From contig CAVOSA010000032.1 of assembly GCA_963698735.1 (NCBI GenBank), positions 62,001 through 126,000 on the forward strand: DNA of 64,000 bases. The letters are read 5' to 3'. Below, in pieces: positions 44,936-55,565 of the stretch (the stretch's first letter is position 1; every line of letters begins with the position of its first letter). Source of the stretch: RPQJ01 sp963698735. Lineage in GTDB: Bacteria; Pseudomonadota; Gammaproteobacteria; Steroidobacterales; Steroidobacteraceae. The position numbers and the translations under genes are program-made. The notes under the pieces are model-generated. The model searched no databases. It was not told the origin of the DNA and was given only the letters and a program-made list of their open reading frames with translations.

Positions 44936-47758
44936 ATGGCTGATTACAAGAACACCGTAAACCTGCCCGAGACGGCTTTTCCGATGAAGGCCGACCTCGC
45001 GCGCCGCGAACCCGAGATGCTGGCGTGGTGGGAGCAGCACGGCACCTACGAGAAGCTGCGCGCCATCGCCAGGGACCGGCCGAAGTTCATCCTGCACGAC
45101 GGTCCGCCGTACGCGAATGGCGCGATCCACATCGGCCACGCGGTCAACAAGATCCTCAAGGACATCATCGTCAAGTCGCGGACGATGGACGGCTTCGACG
45201 CGCCTTACGTCCCCGGCTGGGATTGTCACGGCCTGCCGATCGAGCACGCGGTAGAGAAGGTGCGCGGGCGTGATGCGAAGAACCTCGACGCCAAGGCGTT
45301 CCGCCAGGCCTGCCGCGAGTTCGCGATGGAGCAGGTCGACGTCCAGCGCAAGGACTTCATCCGTCTCGGCGTGCTGGGCGACTGGTTCAATCCGTATCTG
45401 ACGCTCGCGCCGCGCTACGAAGCAGAGCAGCTGCGCGCTTTCGCGCAGATCATCCGCAACGGCCACCTGTACAAGGGCTACAAGCCCGTGCACTGGTGCA
45501 TGGATTGCCGCTCGGCGCTCGCGGAAGCCGAGGTCGAGTACGAGGAGCGCACGTCGCCTTCGATCGACGTCCGGTTCGAGGTTGTCGACAGTGCCGATCT
45601 CGCGCGGCGAGTTGGTGGCGTAACCCTGCCGGCTGGACCTGCCAGCATCGTGATCTGGACGACCACGCCGTGGACGCTGCCCGCGAACCAGGCGGTGGCG
45701 GTGCACCAGGAATTCGACTATGCGCTGCTCGCGGTGAACACGGGCGCGGGCGAGGAACTGCTGATCCTCGCCGCGGAGCTCGCGCCCTCGGTCCTGGCGC
45801 GCGCAGGGATCGGCTCGTCGCGCGAGATTGCCCGCGTCAAGGGCGAAGCGCTCGAGCACCTGCAGTTGCGCCATCCGTTCTACGAACGCGTGGTGCCGGT
45901 GATCCTCGGCGACCACGTCACGCTCGAAAGCGGCACGGGCGCCGTGCACACCGCGCCGGGTCACGGCCAGGAAGACTTCGTCGTCGGCAAGAAGTATGGC
46001 CTCATGGTGGACAACCCCGTCGGCAGCGACGGCCGGTTCCTGCCCGCCACGCCGATCTTCGCTGGCGAGAAAGTGTTCGACGCCAACAAGCACGTCGTCG
46101 AAGTGCTCGCGGAGCGCGGCACGCTGTTGCACCACGAGGCGTTCCGGCACAGCTATCCGCACTGCTGGCGCCACAAGACGCCGGTGATCTTCCGCGCCAC
46201 GCCGCAGTGGTTCATCAGCATGGAGCAGGCGGGCCTGCGCGCCGCGGCGCTCGCCGAGATCGGCAAGGTCGAGTGGACGCCCGACTGGGGCGAGCAGCGC
46301 ATCTACAGCATGATCGCGGGCCGGCCCGACTGGTGCATCTCGCGCCAGCGCGCATGGGGCGTGCCGCTGGCGCTGCTCACGCACAAGGAAACCGGCGCAC
46401 TGCATCCGCGCACGCCGGAGCTCATCGAGCAGGTGGCGGACCTGGTTGCGAAGGACGGCATCGACGCCTGGTTCGATCTCGATCCGGCCGCGCTGCTCGG
46501 CGCCGAGGCTGCGAGCTACGAGAAAGTCACCGACATCATGGACGTCTGGGTGGATTCCGGCGTGTCGCACCACTGCGTGTCGACGATCCGGCCCGAGATC
46601 CTGTCGCCGGCCGACCTGTACCTCGAAGGCTCCGACCAGCACCGCGGCTGGTTCCACAGCTCGCTGCTGACCTCCGTCGCGCAGAAAGGCCACGCGCCCT
46701 ACAAGGGCGTGCTAACCCACGGTTTCACCGTGGACGAGAAGGGCCGCAAGATGTCGAAGTCGCTCGGCAACGTCGTGCTGCCGCAGAAGGTGATGAGCAC
46801 GCTCGGCGCCGACGTGCTGCGCCTGTGGGTGGCGGCGACCGACTACGCCAACGAGATCAGCGTCTCCGACGAGATCCTCAAGCGCACGTCGGATTCGTAC
46901 CGCCGCATCCGCAACACCGTGCGCTTCCTGCTCGGCAACCTTGCGGGGTTCGATCCCGGGCGCGATGCCGTGCCTGTCGCAGAGATGGTCGCGCTCGACC
47001 GCTGGGCCCTGCAGCGCACTCGCGAGTTGCAGCACGAAGTCATCGCGGCCTACCGCAGCTACGATTTCCACGTGATCTACCAGAAGCTGCACAACTTCTG
47101 CGTGGTGGACCTCGGCGGCTTCTACCTCGACGTGATCAAGGATCGCCTGTACACGACGCCCGCCGCCGGCCACCCGCGCCGCTCGGCGCAGACGGCCATG
47201 TACTGGATCGCGGAAGCGATGGTGCGCTGGCTGGCGCCGATCATGTCGTTCACCGCCGAGGAGATCTGGCGGTTCATGCCGGGCGCGCGCGCGGAGTCCG
47301 TGTTCTTTTCGACCTGGGCCGACATTCCGGCCACGGACACGGTGCCGCAGGCCATCGACTGGGCCAGGGTGCTGGAGGCGCGTGCTGCCGTACTGCGCGA
47401 ACTCGAGCGCCTGCGCGTTGCCGAGCAGATCGGCGCGCCGCTCGATGCCAGCGTCACGCTGTACGGCACCCCGGAGTGGATCTCGGCGCTGGCCCCGCTC
47501 GGTGACGAACTGCGGTTCGTGCTGATCACCTCCGATGCCACGGTTGCAGAGGTCGCCGCGCGCCCGGCAGAGGCCCTGGCCGCGGACGCGGAAGGGAAGA
47601 GCGGCCTGTGGCTGCAGGTGCGCCGGTCGGAAGCGGCCAAGTGCGCGCGCTGCTGGCACAAGCGGGCCGACGTCGGTACCGTGGCGGCTCACCCGGAACT
47701 GTGCGGGCGTTGCGTGGTCAACCTCGACGGTTCGGGCGAGACCCGCCGCCACGCCTGA
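44936..47758 (+). CDS. ileS: Isoleucyl-tRNA synthetase
   Basis: A 940-residue class I aminoacyl-tRNA synthetase that charges tRNA-Ile and edits valine. It has the HIGH motif (NGAIHIGHAVNK near residue 62), editing-domain blocks (IWTTTPWTLPANQ, the threonine-rich pocket), GSDQHRGWFHSS, the KMSKS motif (GRKMSKSLGN) and a C-terminal zinc site (CARCWHKR and LCGRC). It lies 104 bases after ribF and 16 bases before lspA. Length and order match the gammaproteobacterial enzyme. Confidence 0.98.
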   Translation: MADYKNTVNLPETAFPMKADLARREPEMLAWWEQHGTYEKLRAIARDRPKFILHDGPPYANGAIHIGHAVNKILKDIIVKSRTMDGFDAPYVPGWDCHGLPIEHAVEKVRGRDAKNLDAKAFRQACREFAMEQVDVQRKDFIRLGVLGDWFNPYLTLAPRYEAEQLRAFAQIIRNGHLYKGYKPVHWCMDCRSALAEAEVEYEERTSPSIDVRFEVVDSADLARRVGGVTLPAGPASIVIWTTTPWTLPANQAVAVHQEFDYALLAVNTGAGEELLILAAELAPSVLARAGIGSSREIARVKGEALEHLQLRHPFYERVVPVILGDHVTLESGTGAVHTAPGHGQEDFVVGKKYGLMVDNPVGSDGRFLPATPIFAGEKVFDANKHVVEVLAERGTLLHHEAFRHSYPHCWRHKTPVIFRATPQWFISMEQAGLRAAALAEIGKVEWTPDWGEQRIYSMIAGRPDWCISRQRAWGVPLALLTHKETGALHPRTPELIEQVADLVAKDGIDAWFDLDPAALLGAEAASYEKVTDIMDVWVDSGVSHHCVSTIRPEILSPADLYLEGSDQHRGWFHSSLLTSVAQKGHAPYKGVLTHGFTVDEKGRKMSKSLGNVVLPQKVMSTLGADVLRLWVAATDYANEISVSDEILKRTSDSYRRIRNTVRFLLGNLAGFDPGRDAVPVAEMVALDRWALQRTRELQHEVIAAYRSYDFHVIYQKLHNFCVVDLGGFYLDVIKDRLYTTPAAGHPRRSAQTAMYWIAEAMVRWLAPIMSFTAEEIWRFMPGARAESVFFSTWADIPATDTVPQAIDWARVLEARAAVLRELERLRVAEQIGAPLDASVTLYGTPEWISALAPLGDELRFVLITSDATVAEVAARPAEALAADAEGKSGLWLQVRRSEAAKCARCWHKRADVGTVAAHPELCGRCVVNLDGSGETRRHA

Positions 47759-47774
47759 GACGGACAAGGATGCG

Positions 47775-48344
47775 ATGAACCCTTCCACGACACCCACCCC
47801 GCCGCCACCGACGTCGGGGAAGAGCGCACCGGCCGCGATCGGCCTCGCGACGCTCACCAACCTGCGCCTGCAGCGCACGCACCCCGCGGCCTGGCTGTGG
47901 GTGTCGTTGTTCGTCATCGCCTTCGACCAGGCGACGAAGTTCCTGGTCACTCGCTTCCTCGAACTCTACGAGCGGGTCGTGGTGCTGCCGGTGCTGGACT
48001 TCACGCAGCTGCACAACACGGGCGCCGCGTTCAGCATCCTTGCCAACGCCTCGGGCTGGCAGCGCATCTTCTTCATCGCGCTGGGTATCGTCGTCAGCAT
48101 CGCGCTGGTGGTCTGGCTGTGGCGGATCCCGCGCGGCGAAAAGATGCTGCCGTTGGCGCTTTCGCTGATCGTGGGCGGCGCGATCGGCAACGTGATCGAC
48201 CGCGTCGCGCACGGGTACGTCATCGACTTCATCCACGTGCACTGGGGCGCGTCGTACTTTCCTGCGTTCAACATTGCCGACAGCGCGATCACCATCGGCG
48301 CGGCGCTGATGATCCTGGATGCCTTTCGCGAGCGGCACGCCTAG
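47775..48344 (+). CDS. lspA: Lipoprotein signal peptidase
   Basis: A 189-residue inner-membrane aspartic protease that removes signal peptides from diacylated prolipoproteins. It has four transmembrane helices and the catalytic blocks GGAIGNVIDRVAHGYVIDF (first Asp) and FPAFNIADSAITIG (second Asp). A proline/threonine-rich N-terminal extension of about 30 residues precedes the first helix. ATG 47775 is preferred over the out-of-frame ATG at 47770. It is followed directly (3 bases) by ispH; the fkpB gene found between them in Pseudomonas is absent. Confidence 0.96.
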   Translation: MNPSTTPTPPPPTSGKSAPAAIGLATLTNLRLQRTHPAAWLWVSLFVIAFDQATKFLVTRFLELYERVVVLPVLDFTQLHNTGAAFSILANASGWQRIFFIALGIVVSIALVVWLWRIPRGEKMLPLALSLIVGGAIGNVIDRVAHGYVIDFIHVHWGASYFPAFNIADSAITIGAALMILDAFRERHA

Positions 48345-48347
48345 CCG

Positions 48348-49325
48348 ATGCGCATCCTGCTGGCCAATCCCCGCGGTTTCTGCGCCGGCGTCGACCGGGC
48401 GATCGACATCGTCGAGCGTGCGCTGGAGCTGTTCGGGGCACCGATCCACGTGCGGCACGAGGTCGTGCACAACAGGTTCGTGGTGGACCGGCTGCGCCGC
48501 CTGGGCGCGGTGTTCGTCGAGGAACTCGACGAGGTGCCGGACGGCGCGACGGTGATCTTCAGCGCGCACGGCGTCTCGAAGGCGGTGCAGGCCGAGGCGA
48601 AGCGCCGCGACCTGCGGGTGTTCGACGCCACCTGTCCGCTCGTCACCAAGGTGCACATGGAAGTCTCGCGCTACGGGCGCGAAGGCCGCGACGTGATCCT
48701 GATCGGCCACGAAGGGCACCCCGAGGTCGAAGGCACGATGGGCCAGTTCGATGCGTCGCAGGGCGGCCGCATCTGCCTGGTCGAGGACGTCGCGGACGTC
48801 GAGCACTTGAACGTCCGTGATCCGTCGCGGGTGGGTGTCGTCACGCAGACCACGCTCTCGGTGGACGACACCGCCGACGTGCTCGAGGCGCTGCAGCACA
48901 AATACCCGACGCTCGCCACGCCGCGCAAGGAAGACATCTGCTACGCGACGCAGAACCGGCAGGACGCAGTGAAGAAACTGGTCGCGGACTGCGACGTGAT
49001 GGTGGTGGTCGGCTCGGCCACGAGTTCGAATTCAAACCGCCTGCGCGAGATCGCCGAGAAGGCGGGGATGCCGGGCTACCTGGTCGACGGACCCGAGGAC
49101 CTGCGCCAGGAGTGGTTCGAGGGCAAGCGGGCAGTGGGAGTCACCGCGGGCGCTTCAGCGCCGGAGCTGCTGGTGCAGCGCGTCGTGGCGCGACTGCGCG
49201 AGTGGGGCGGGCAGGGCGCCGACGAGATCGAGGGGCGTGCAGAGCACGTCGTGTTTGCGTTGCCGCGGGAACTGCGCATGGCTGCCGGCAGCCGCCTCAA
49301 GGATACAGGCGCCGACGGCGCCTGA
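48348..49325 (+). CDS. ispH: 4-hydroxy-3-methylbut-2-enyl diphosphate reductase
   Basis: A 325-residue iron-sulfur enzyme catalysing the last step of the MEP isoprenoid pathway, to IPP and DMAPP. The three cluster cysteines are in NPRGFCAGVDRAID, DATCPLVTKVH and VVGSATSSNS-adjacent ICYATQNRQDAV. Start and stop fit the family exactly. Three bases separate it from lspA. Its 3' end faces the minor-pilin operon, and the gap to the pilE stop is 40 bases. Confidence 0.97.
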   Translation: MRILLANPRGFCAGVDRAIDIVERALELFGAPIHVRHEVVHNRFVVDRLRRLGAVFVEELDEVPDGATVIFSAHGVSKAVQAEAKRRDLRVFDATCPLVTKVHMEVSRYGREGRDVILIGHEGHPEVEGTMGQFDASQGGRICLVEDVADVEHLNVRDPSRVGVVTQTTLSVDDTADVLEALQHKYPTLATPRKEDICYATQNRQDAVKKLVADCDVMVVVGSATSSNSNRLREIAEKAGMPGYLVDGPEDLRQEWFEGKRAVGVTAGASAPELLVQRVVARLREWGGQGADEIEGRAEHVVFALPRELRMAAGSRLKDTGADGA

Positions 49326-49365
49326 ACGGAAAGGGCAGTGCGCGCTATCGCCGCGCGCCGCGTTG

Positions 49366-49778
49366 CTACCAGCAGTCGTCTGACGTTGCCGTGCGGGTGC
49401 CGGCCTGGTTGATCGTGAACGAGGCGCAGTGCGAATCCTGCGCCTGCCGCTCCAGTCGCGTCGCCGTGGCTGCGAAGCTGTCCTCGTCGCCGTCCGTCGA
49501 TCGCCACCGTGTAGTGGCCGTTGACGGTCGTCGCGGTCAGGCCGAGCCCGGCGGGCGCCACCGCATCATCCTCGAGCTCTTCCGTATAGGTGTTGTTCTG
49601 CAGGTAGAACTTTTCCTGGGCGGCCGCGAGGTTGAGCAGCGCCGACTTTGGCCTCGGCTCGATGCGACCGCAGCAGGAACTGTCGGTAGCTCGGTACCGC
49701 GATGGTGGCGAGCAGCGCGATGATCGCCACCACGACCACCAGCTCGATCAGGGTCATGCCGCGCATCTTGTTCCGCAT
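49366..49778 (-). pseudogene. pilE: Type IV minor pilin PilE, two frameshifts
   Basis: A class III-signal pilin of about 136 residues. It has the prepilin peptidase site GMTLIELVVVVAIIALLAT (cleavage before Met/Thr of G-MTLIEL), then, after a shift near 49646, ALLNLAAAQEKFYLQNNTYT and GLTATTVNGHYTVAID. After a second shift near 49500 it reads DSHCASFTINQAGTRTAT and DDCW, with a disulfide-bound C-terminal loop. Each shift is repaired by removing one G; the length is 3n+2. Minor pilins form the tip complex of type IV pili with PilV, PilW, PilX and PilY1. It is the last gene of the operon. Confidence 0.8.
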
Positions 49779-49841
49779 CGAGTCGCTCCTTCAGGACGAG
49801 TGAAGGTGGACCGCCGGATCGCTCCGGCGGTCCCGTCCAAC

Positions 49842-52800
49842 TCAGTTCGAGCCGCGCTTTTCCCAGTAGGTCCGCACCGGCGGGTTGGTGAGTCCGCTGC
49901 CGCAGTTTTCGAGGCCGACCAGGCAAACCGGGTCGACCCGCGGGTCGGCCGGCATTGTCGCTGGCGTCGGGAAGACGAAGATCGCCTCCGGCGCGATGCG
50001 TGCCGCGCTGGTTCAGTTCCTTCGAGCGATCGGAAACGCTGGCATTGTCGGCGGTGGCGTCGTCGAAGTTGCGCACCGGGTTGCCGGTTGCCGCGTCGAC
50101 GACGTACAGACGGTTGAGGCCGAACTTGGACGAGCAGGTCGCCGGGTCGAGTGCTGATCAGCTGAGGGCTCGAACGAGTCGTGAAGTAGATTGCGTTCTG
50201 GAAGGTCCGCGATTCCGCCAGCACCTTTTCGCCGCCATCCTGCAGGTTCATCTTCCAGCCGGCGGCTGCCGGTACGCAGTCGTGGGTCATGTCGCTGGTG
50301 ACATCCACCAGGCGCGTGTCGTCGTCCGTGATGATCTGGTGGCAGGGCGAAGTCTCGGTGGTGCCGCAGAGGTCCTTGTACTGCGGCTGTCGCCACCCGC
50401 GTAAAGACGTTGTAGTCGCGCAGGCTGTAGAAGCGATTGACCACCGTCTGGTCCGTGATCGGGCTTTTCGCGATGGCCGGAGCCGATGGCGACGTTGACG
50501 AGATTGGACGTCCCGATTTGAGCAGAACGACACGTCCGGCGCATAGAAGAAGCGGCGGTTGTCGGGGCGGTGGCATTGGTCGGCGTGCCCAGGTCGCCGA
50601 GGCCGAGCGACGCAAAGACGCCGCCCATGACCAGGCTGGACGGGCTGGCCGTTGCGGACGTCGAAGCGCCACACGCGGCCGCCCAGGTCCGACGCATACA
50701 TGTCAGCAGCGTAATGCGGTCGGCGAAGCCGTCGCCGGTGAGGTCGACCGCCGCACTTCGCCGGGAATGGCGTTGGTCATCTTCGTCAGGCGCAGGTCTG
50801 CGCCATCGTCAGGGCCGGCCCGCCAGATCAGACTGCCGGTAATGGCGTCGACCATGTACATGCCGTTGCCCACTCAGTCGGGCAAGTAACCGACCGTATC
50901 CTGCACGGTGTCGTAGCCGCCGCCGAAGATGAGCACCAGCTTGTCGGGGTTGCGAATCGGTCCATGTGCGATCGACGTTGACCCAGTCGCCGTCGGGGCG
51001 GACCAGGTCTGGCCGATGCCGGGCAGTTCGCTCGGCCCGATGGACCAGAGCAGTCGCGGCGCGGTCCGGGTCGGTCACGTCGAGGGCGAAATAGTGCGAC
51101 CCGCCGCGGCGCATGCCGAAGTACAGCAAGACCTTGTCTTTTTCGTCTTCCTCGGTCTCGCCACTGTTGTCAATGTCGGTGCCGTCCGGCTCGATCGTGC
51201 CGTTGCTGTTGCGGTCGAGTCGCACGACCTCGATGTCGCCGTCGAGCCCATAGCTACGCGAAGTCACGGTGTCGTTCAGGTACAAGTTCTTCGATGCGGC
51301 GCAGCAGCTCGCGCGGCACGAACGACCAGAGTTCGGTGCCGTCACTGGCGTCGATCGCCTGCAGGAAGCCGTCGTTCGTCGTCACGAAGAGCAAAGGACC
51401 GGGTCGTCTGCGGGGCCTTCGTACACGACAGTTGCCGGCTTGGAGTGCAGCGGGTCGCCCATGTCCACGCGCGCTTCGGTGACGTCGTTGTTGCCATCCT
51501 CGTCGATGACGTCGAACCCATAGGCCCAGTCGACGAGGTTCGCTACGCTCGGCCGGCCCGCCGCCGGCGTGGCGGTGCCGAGGAGCAGGGTATTGGCGAG
51601 GGTCAGACGGCTGCTGTTCTTGAGCAGGTTCAGCGGCTCCGCCGAGAGCAGCCCGGAGTTGATGGTCAGGTTGCTGTACAACTTGCGAGTCGTGGGGTCG
51701 TCCAATTCTCCCGCGGCACCGCCCAATGCGGCGTCGGCACCGTCTCGCTGTCCGGACCAATAGCTCTGGGAATCTTCATTCGAAGAATCCGGTGTTCGGG
51801 TCGACGGCGGCATTGCCGTTGGCGTCCAGGATGCTGCCCGTCAGGGGTGATGCGGTACTTCTTGATGTTGCCGAGCCACCGGTAAGACAGCGCGCGGCTT
51901 GAACAGCGACATGTAGAGGTAGTTGAGGTTCTGCGTGCGGTTGAACGCGTTGACGGCGACTGTCGGCGCGGTGAATGATCGTCGTTCTGTTGCGAGGATC
52001 TGCCCCGAGGATCTTGGTGAAAGGCCTCGCTGAGTTCGGCCGTGTCAGAGGCCGCGTAATACTCGCCGCCACCGCGCTGGGCGACCTGGCTGCAGGAAGT
52101 CCGTACCGGCGGCCACGTCCGGCCGAAGCCGATCCAGTAGCTGGTGACGTTCTGTACGCCCGGCCTGTCCGGGCCGGCATGTCGGACTCGTTCATCCACT
52201 TGGCCAGTTCGTCGAGTGCACTGGCCGGTTCCATCGCCGTCACTGGCCAGCGCTGGCACCGCCGGTCGCAAGACGTCGCGTAACCGTTGACGTCCCGAAT
52301 CCCGGCAGTGCGCTGGATCGTGGCGTTCGAATCGCGTCGCTCTGCGGCAGGCCGTCCGTCAAGATAGACGATGTAGTTCTTTTGGCAATCCCCGTCCGCC
52401 GGGGAGTCATACAGGCTCTGGTCTGATGACATAGCGCGACGTCGGGCACGCTCGGGGTGTCGTTGACCGCGGCTGGGTACGCCGGCCGGGCAGGGACCGG
52501 ATTACGGCGAGAAGTCCTCTGGTTGGCGCGCACTGATCGGAGTTCAGGCCCCAGAACACAGGTTGGCCGCGGAAATACAGGGAGGCTTCATAGAGCGTCT
52601 CGGTCAAGGGTGTCGAGCCGGCGAGGCTACCCACGAGAATATCTGCGTCATTCATGACGTCCCGGTTGGTCTCGATCGGGCCCATGGCCGTCATGACCAT
52701 GCCGCCATCCGACGCATTGGGCAGTGAGTTGCGGTCGTTGCTGTATCGCATCAGGCCGACGTTGACGTTGTCATTCGAGGTCATCGAGCAGCGTTGCGCA

Positions 52801-53485
52801 AAGCGCTGCGGACGATGTCAAGTCGTGTTGCCCGGATCCTCTGGTCCGGATCCGCACGGTAGTTCAGGTAGTTACCGCTATAGAAGTGGACGGTGCCCGG
52901 TCTCGCCGCCTGGCCAGAGCGTTGCACTGCTCTGCCAAGCGCCCGAGGAGCCATTGACCGCGTATCGCCGACTCGATGAGGCGTTCAGCGCCGTGGATAC
53001 CAGCATCCGCTGCGCACTCGACGTAGTTGCTCGAGTCGTTTGGCGGCAAGTTCCCGCCAGTGGCGTCCGGGGACCGTCGACGATACACGCGGCTGCCATT
53101 GCGCAGCTCTCTCGACGACCGCGTAGCCATTGAGGCTCAGGGACCTGCTGGGCATTATTGCAGACGAACGCGCTGGTCGAGACGTAGCCGCTGGATGCTG
53201 CCGCAGTCCGGGGGCGTCCCAGTCCTCGACCAATAGAGTCGGCCTCTGTCTGCAGGAGCCGCTGTACGTTTCGCCCGGAATGAATTCACCCTGTGTCCAC
53301 TGCTCCTCATCCATACTTCCGGACGTATCCACGATGAACAGGATGTTAGGCCGTGCCGGTGGCGCGGTGACGGCGGGTCCGACGAACAACTCGGTGTCGT
53401 CGGCCCGTGCGGGCATCGCGGAGAGGACCGTGACGGCTGCCGCCGTGGCCAGGTTAACCAACAAGCGGGTCGTGGAAGTCATCAT
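49842..53485 (-). pseudogene. pilY1: Type IV pilus tip adhesin PilY1, many frameshifts
   Basis: About 1214 codons, with more than ten frame changes. It starts at ATG 53485 (GAGGAACG upstream) with a signal peptide and a von Willebrand A domain carrying the MIDAS motif FIVDTSGSMDEEQ. It continues as FYSGNYLNYRADPD, VGLMRYSNDRNS and TPLTETLYEASLYFRGQP. The C-terminal half is the PilY1 beta-propeller: FVTTNDGFLQAIDASDGTEL, then a possible calcium loop DRNSNGTIEPDG, LLYFGMRRGGSHYFALDV and YASDLGGRVWRFDVRNG. It ends TYWEKRGSN. All family segments are found in the right order, so the gene looks whole under a noisy consensus. It acts as calcium-responsive tip protein and primer of pilus assembly. 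Confidence 0.82.
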
Positions 53486-53528
53486 GACTCGTTCCTCGGA
53501 TGAGTGGCGGCGGCTGCGGGAGTGGTCT

Positions 53529-54065
53529 TCACGTGCCGCCCGGGCCGACGACGTAGAAACTCTGGCGATGCTCGGACGCGCCGCCGCGCTCGGCGGCGCC
53601 GTAGCTGTCGATGACGAAGTGATAGGCCTCGAATCCCGTGCCGATCGAGTAGCCGCCGCCCGGCACCTGCGGTCTGGCCGGCCTGCTGGTCGAAACGCAG
53701 GAAGTACTCGCATTCTTCGCCGGCGGCGGGCGAGGCGACCTCGTCGCAGTTGGCGATCTGCTGGCCCGTGCCGCGCTCGGGCACCGGGTTCACGGCTGCC
53801 GCGTTGTCGTAGTCGCCGATCGGTGATGTTCGTGTTGTAGACGCCGGCGGCCATGCGCCTGCTCGACGCCTGCGTCGGCCCGCTGGAAGGCGCGTTCCTG
53901 GTACTGCGCGTTGCCGGCCATCTGCAGTTCGAGCGAGGCAGTCGTCATTCCGGAGATGGCCAGCAGCGTCAGCACCAGCAGCAGGATGAGTCCGACGACA
54001 AGTGCCGCACCGGTTTCGCGTCGCGGGCCGGCCTGAGGGAACAGCGAGCGTTGACGGGTCGTCAT
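53529..54065 (-). pseudogene. pilX: Minor pilin-associated PilX, frameshifted
   Basis: About 178 residues in several frames. ATG 54065 overlaps the PilW stop (ATGA). The hydrophobic N-terminal segment GAALVVGLILLLVLTLLAIS and QMAGNAQYQERAFQRADAG are classical PilX. The C-terminal part reads in other frames as ASPAAGEECEYFLRFDQQ, GYSIGTGFEAYHFVIDSYG and FYVVGPGGT before the stop at 53529. Net length is a multiple of three, so the indels balance. It belongs to the priming/tip complex with PilY1. Confidence 0.75.
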
Positions 54066-55070
54066 GCGCGTGTGTTCCGGATATGGATCGTCTTGGTGAG
54101 CAGGATGCGCCGGAAATTGTCGTTGGGCGTCACCTCGGATGCCATGTCGGCATACTGGTAGGTCCGTGCCGTCGACGTGGCCGACTTCGCGTTCCTCGGC
54201 GCGGATGCGCAGCCAGATCGTGGCCGAAACCACGTCGGCGTTGGCGGGCACTGCGCCCGGTTCGACGTACTGGTCGATATTGGTGTCGCCGTCCGTGTCG
54301 ACGCCGAGGCGCACCTGCAGGTCTTCGACGCCCGGGACGATCTCTTCGTCGATGAAGGCGTTCGCGGCGGTGCCGTTCGCGTTCGCAAACCGCTTGCGTC
54401 GCAGCGAGGGCACGTCGTTGCGGTTGGTCGAGGTCGACGACACGTAATAGACGTGCGCCTCGAGTTCGCGCGACATGGAGGCCGGAGGCAGGTAGTCCGC
54501 CGGGATGCAGGCCTGGTTGGTGGGATTCGTGCAACCCGAGGCCGGCACGAAAAGGGTGCCCTGGATGCGGCTGGTCTGCAGGTAGATCCGGTTCGCGTCC
54601 ATGGTGGCGGGTTGCGTGCTGTTCGCACGCCGTATCCACAGCGTGTCGGTCCCGGCCTGGTAGCTGTTCGCCGCGCAGGTGAGCGCATACGAATTGTTGC
54701 TGCCGCCGATGTACTCGTCGAGGTTGATCACGAAATAGTTGCCGGTGCCCGAGGTGGTGCCGCAGACCGCGGCGTTCGCCTGCTGCGTGCCGTTGAGTTC
54801 GGCCGGCGGTGGCTGTCCGATCGGCGCGCGGTTGACGATGTAGTCCGCGCGATTGCTCATGCCCCAGAAATTGGCCATGCGGACGTCGGTTTCGACCACG
54901 TCCATGGCCAGACGGCCGATCTCCTGCAGGCGCGCAACGCTTTCCGCGGTGCGATAGGTGCTGCGGCTCTGGCTGAACACGGTGACGGCGCCCAGGATCA
55001 GGAACAACCCGATCACGAGGGCCACCATGAGTTCGATGAGGCCCACGCCGGACTGTCGCGACCGATGCAT
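54062..55070 (-). pseudogene. pilW: Minor pilin PilW, one frameshift near the 3' end
   Basis: A 336-codon pilin-like protein. The prepilin-type N-terminus SGVGLIELMVALVIGLFLIL and the body up to IWLRIRAEEREVGHVDG are in one frame; the last 35 residues (YADMASEVTPNDNF, ILLTKTIHIRNTRA) are in the next. One base too many near 54165-54175 explains it. PilW is a large minor pilin of the tip complex. Its ATG follows the PilV stop by 35 bases. Confidence 0.82.
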
Positions 55071-55105
55071 GTGTATGCGTCGTCATGTCGTTCACTGGGG
55101 CGCCC

Positions 55106-55565
55106 TCAGATCTCGATTCGCAGCTGGAAGGTCGCGGGGTCGTCCTGCCCGACTTCGTCCCAGCTGATGTCGACGACGTACGCGGCCGGCGTGGTCGCCG
55201 TCGCGGCGCGGTGTAGGTGACGTCCACGACGCCTCCCGGCAGCTGTGCCCCGATCTGGTCCACCCAGTCCGTGAGGTCCGCGATTGGCGATGGCGTTACC
55301 GCCGGCCGACGGGGTCGCAAGGGCTGGCGCAAGCGTAGGCATCAGCGGGAAGGCGGTTGGACCGCATGCGGTCCGCGATGTCGGTGGCCAGGTTGACGGC
55401 CTCGGTCCGGTGCAGCGAGGTGCGGTTGGCGCGCAGCGTTTCGACGTAGAGCGCCGCGATGCCGAGCAGCCCGACCGAGAGGACGATCAGCGCGACCATC
55501 GCTTCGACCAGCGTGAAGCCACCATTGCGGCGCGTTGCAGCGGGAGACGTGCGGTTGCGGATCAT
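55106..55565 (-). pseudogene. pilV: Minor pilin PilV, three frameshifts
   Basis: About 152 residues. It begins MIRNRTSPAATRRNGGFTLV with the prepilin site GGFTLVEAMVALIVLSVGLL and the typical NLATDIADRMRSNRLPADAYA. It then reads ASPCDPVG, ADLTDWVDQIGAQLPGGVVD and YVVDISWDEVGQDD in three further frames, ending at 55106. Repairs are one base removed near 55305, one near 55290, and one added near 55202. Its start codon overlaps the stop of the upstream pseudopilin gene (TAATG). Confidence 0.8.
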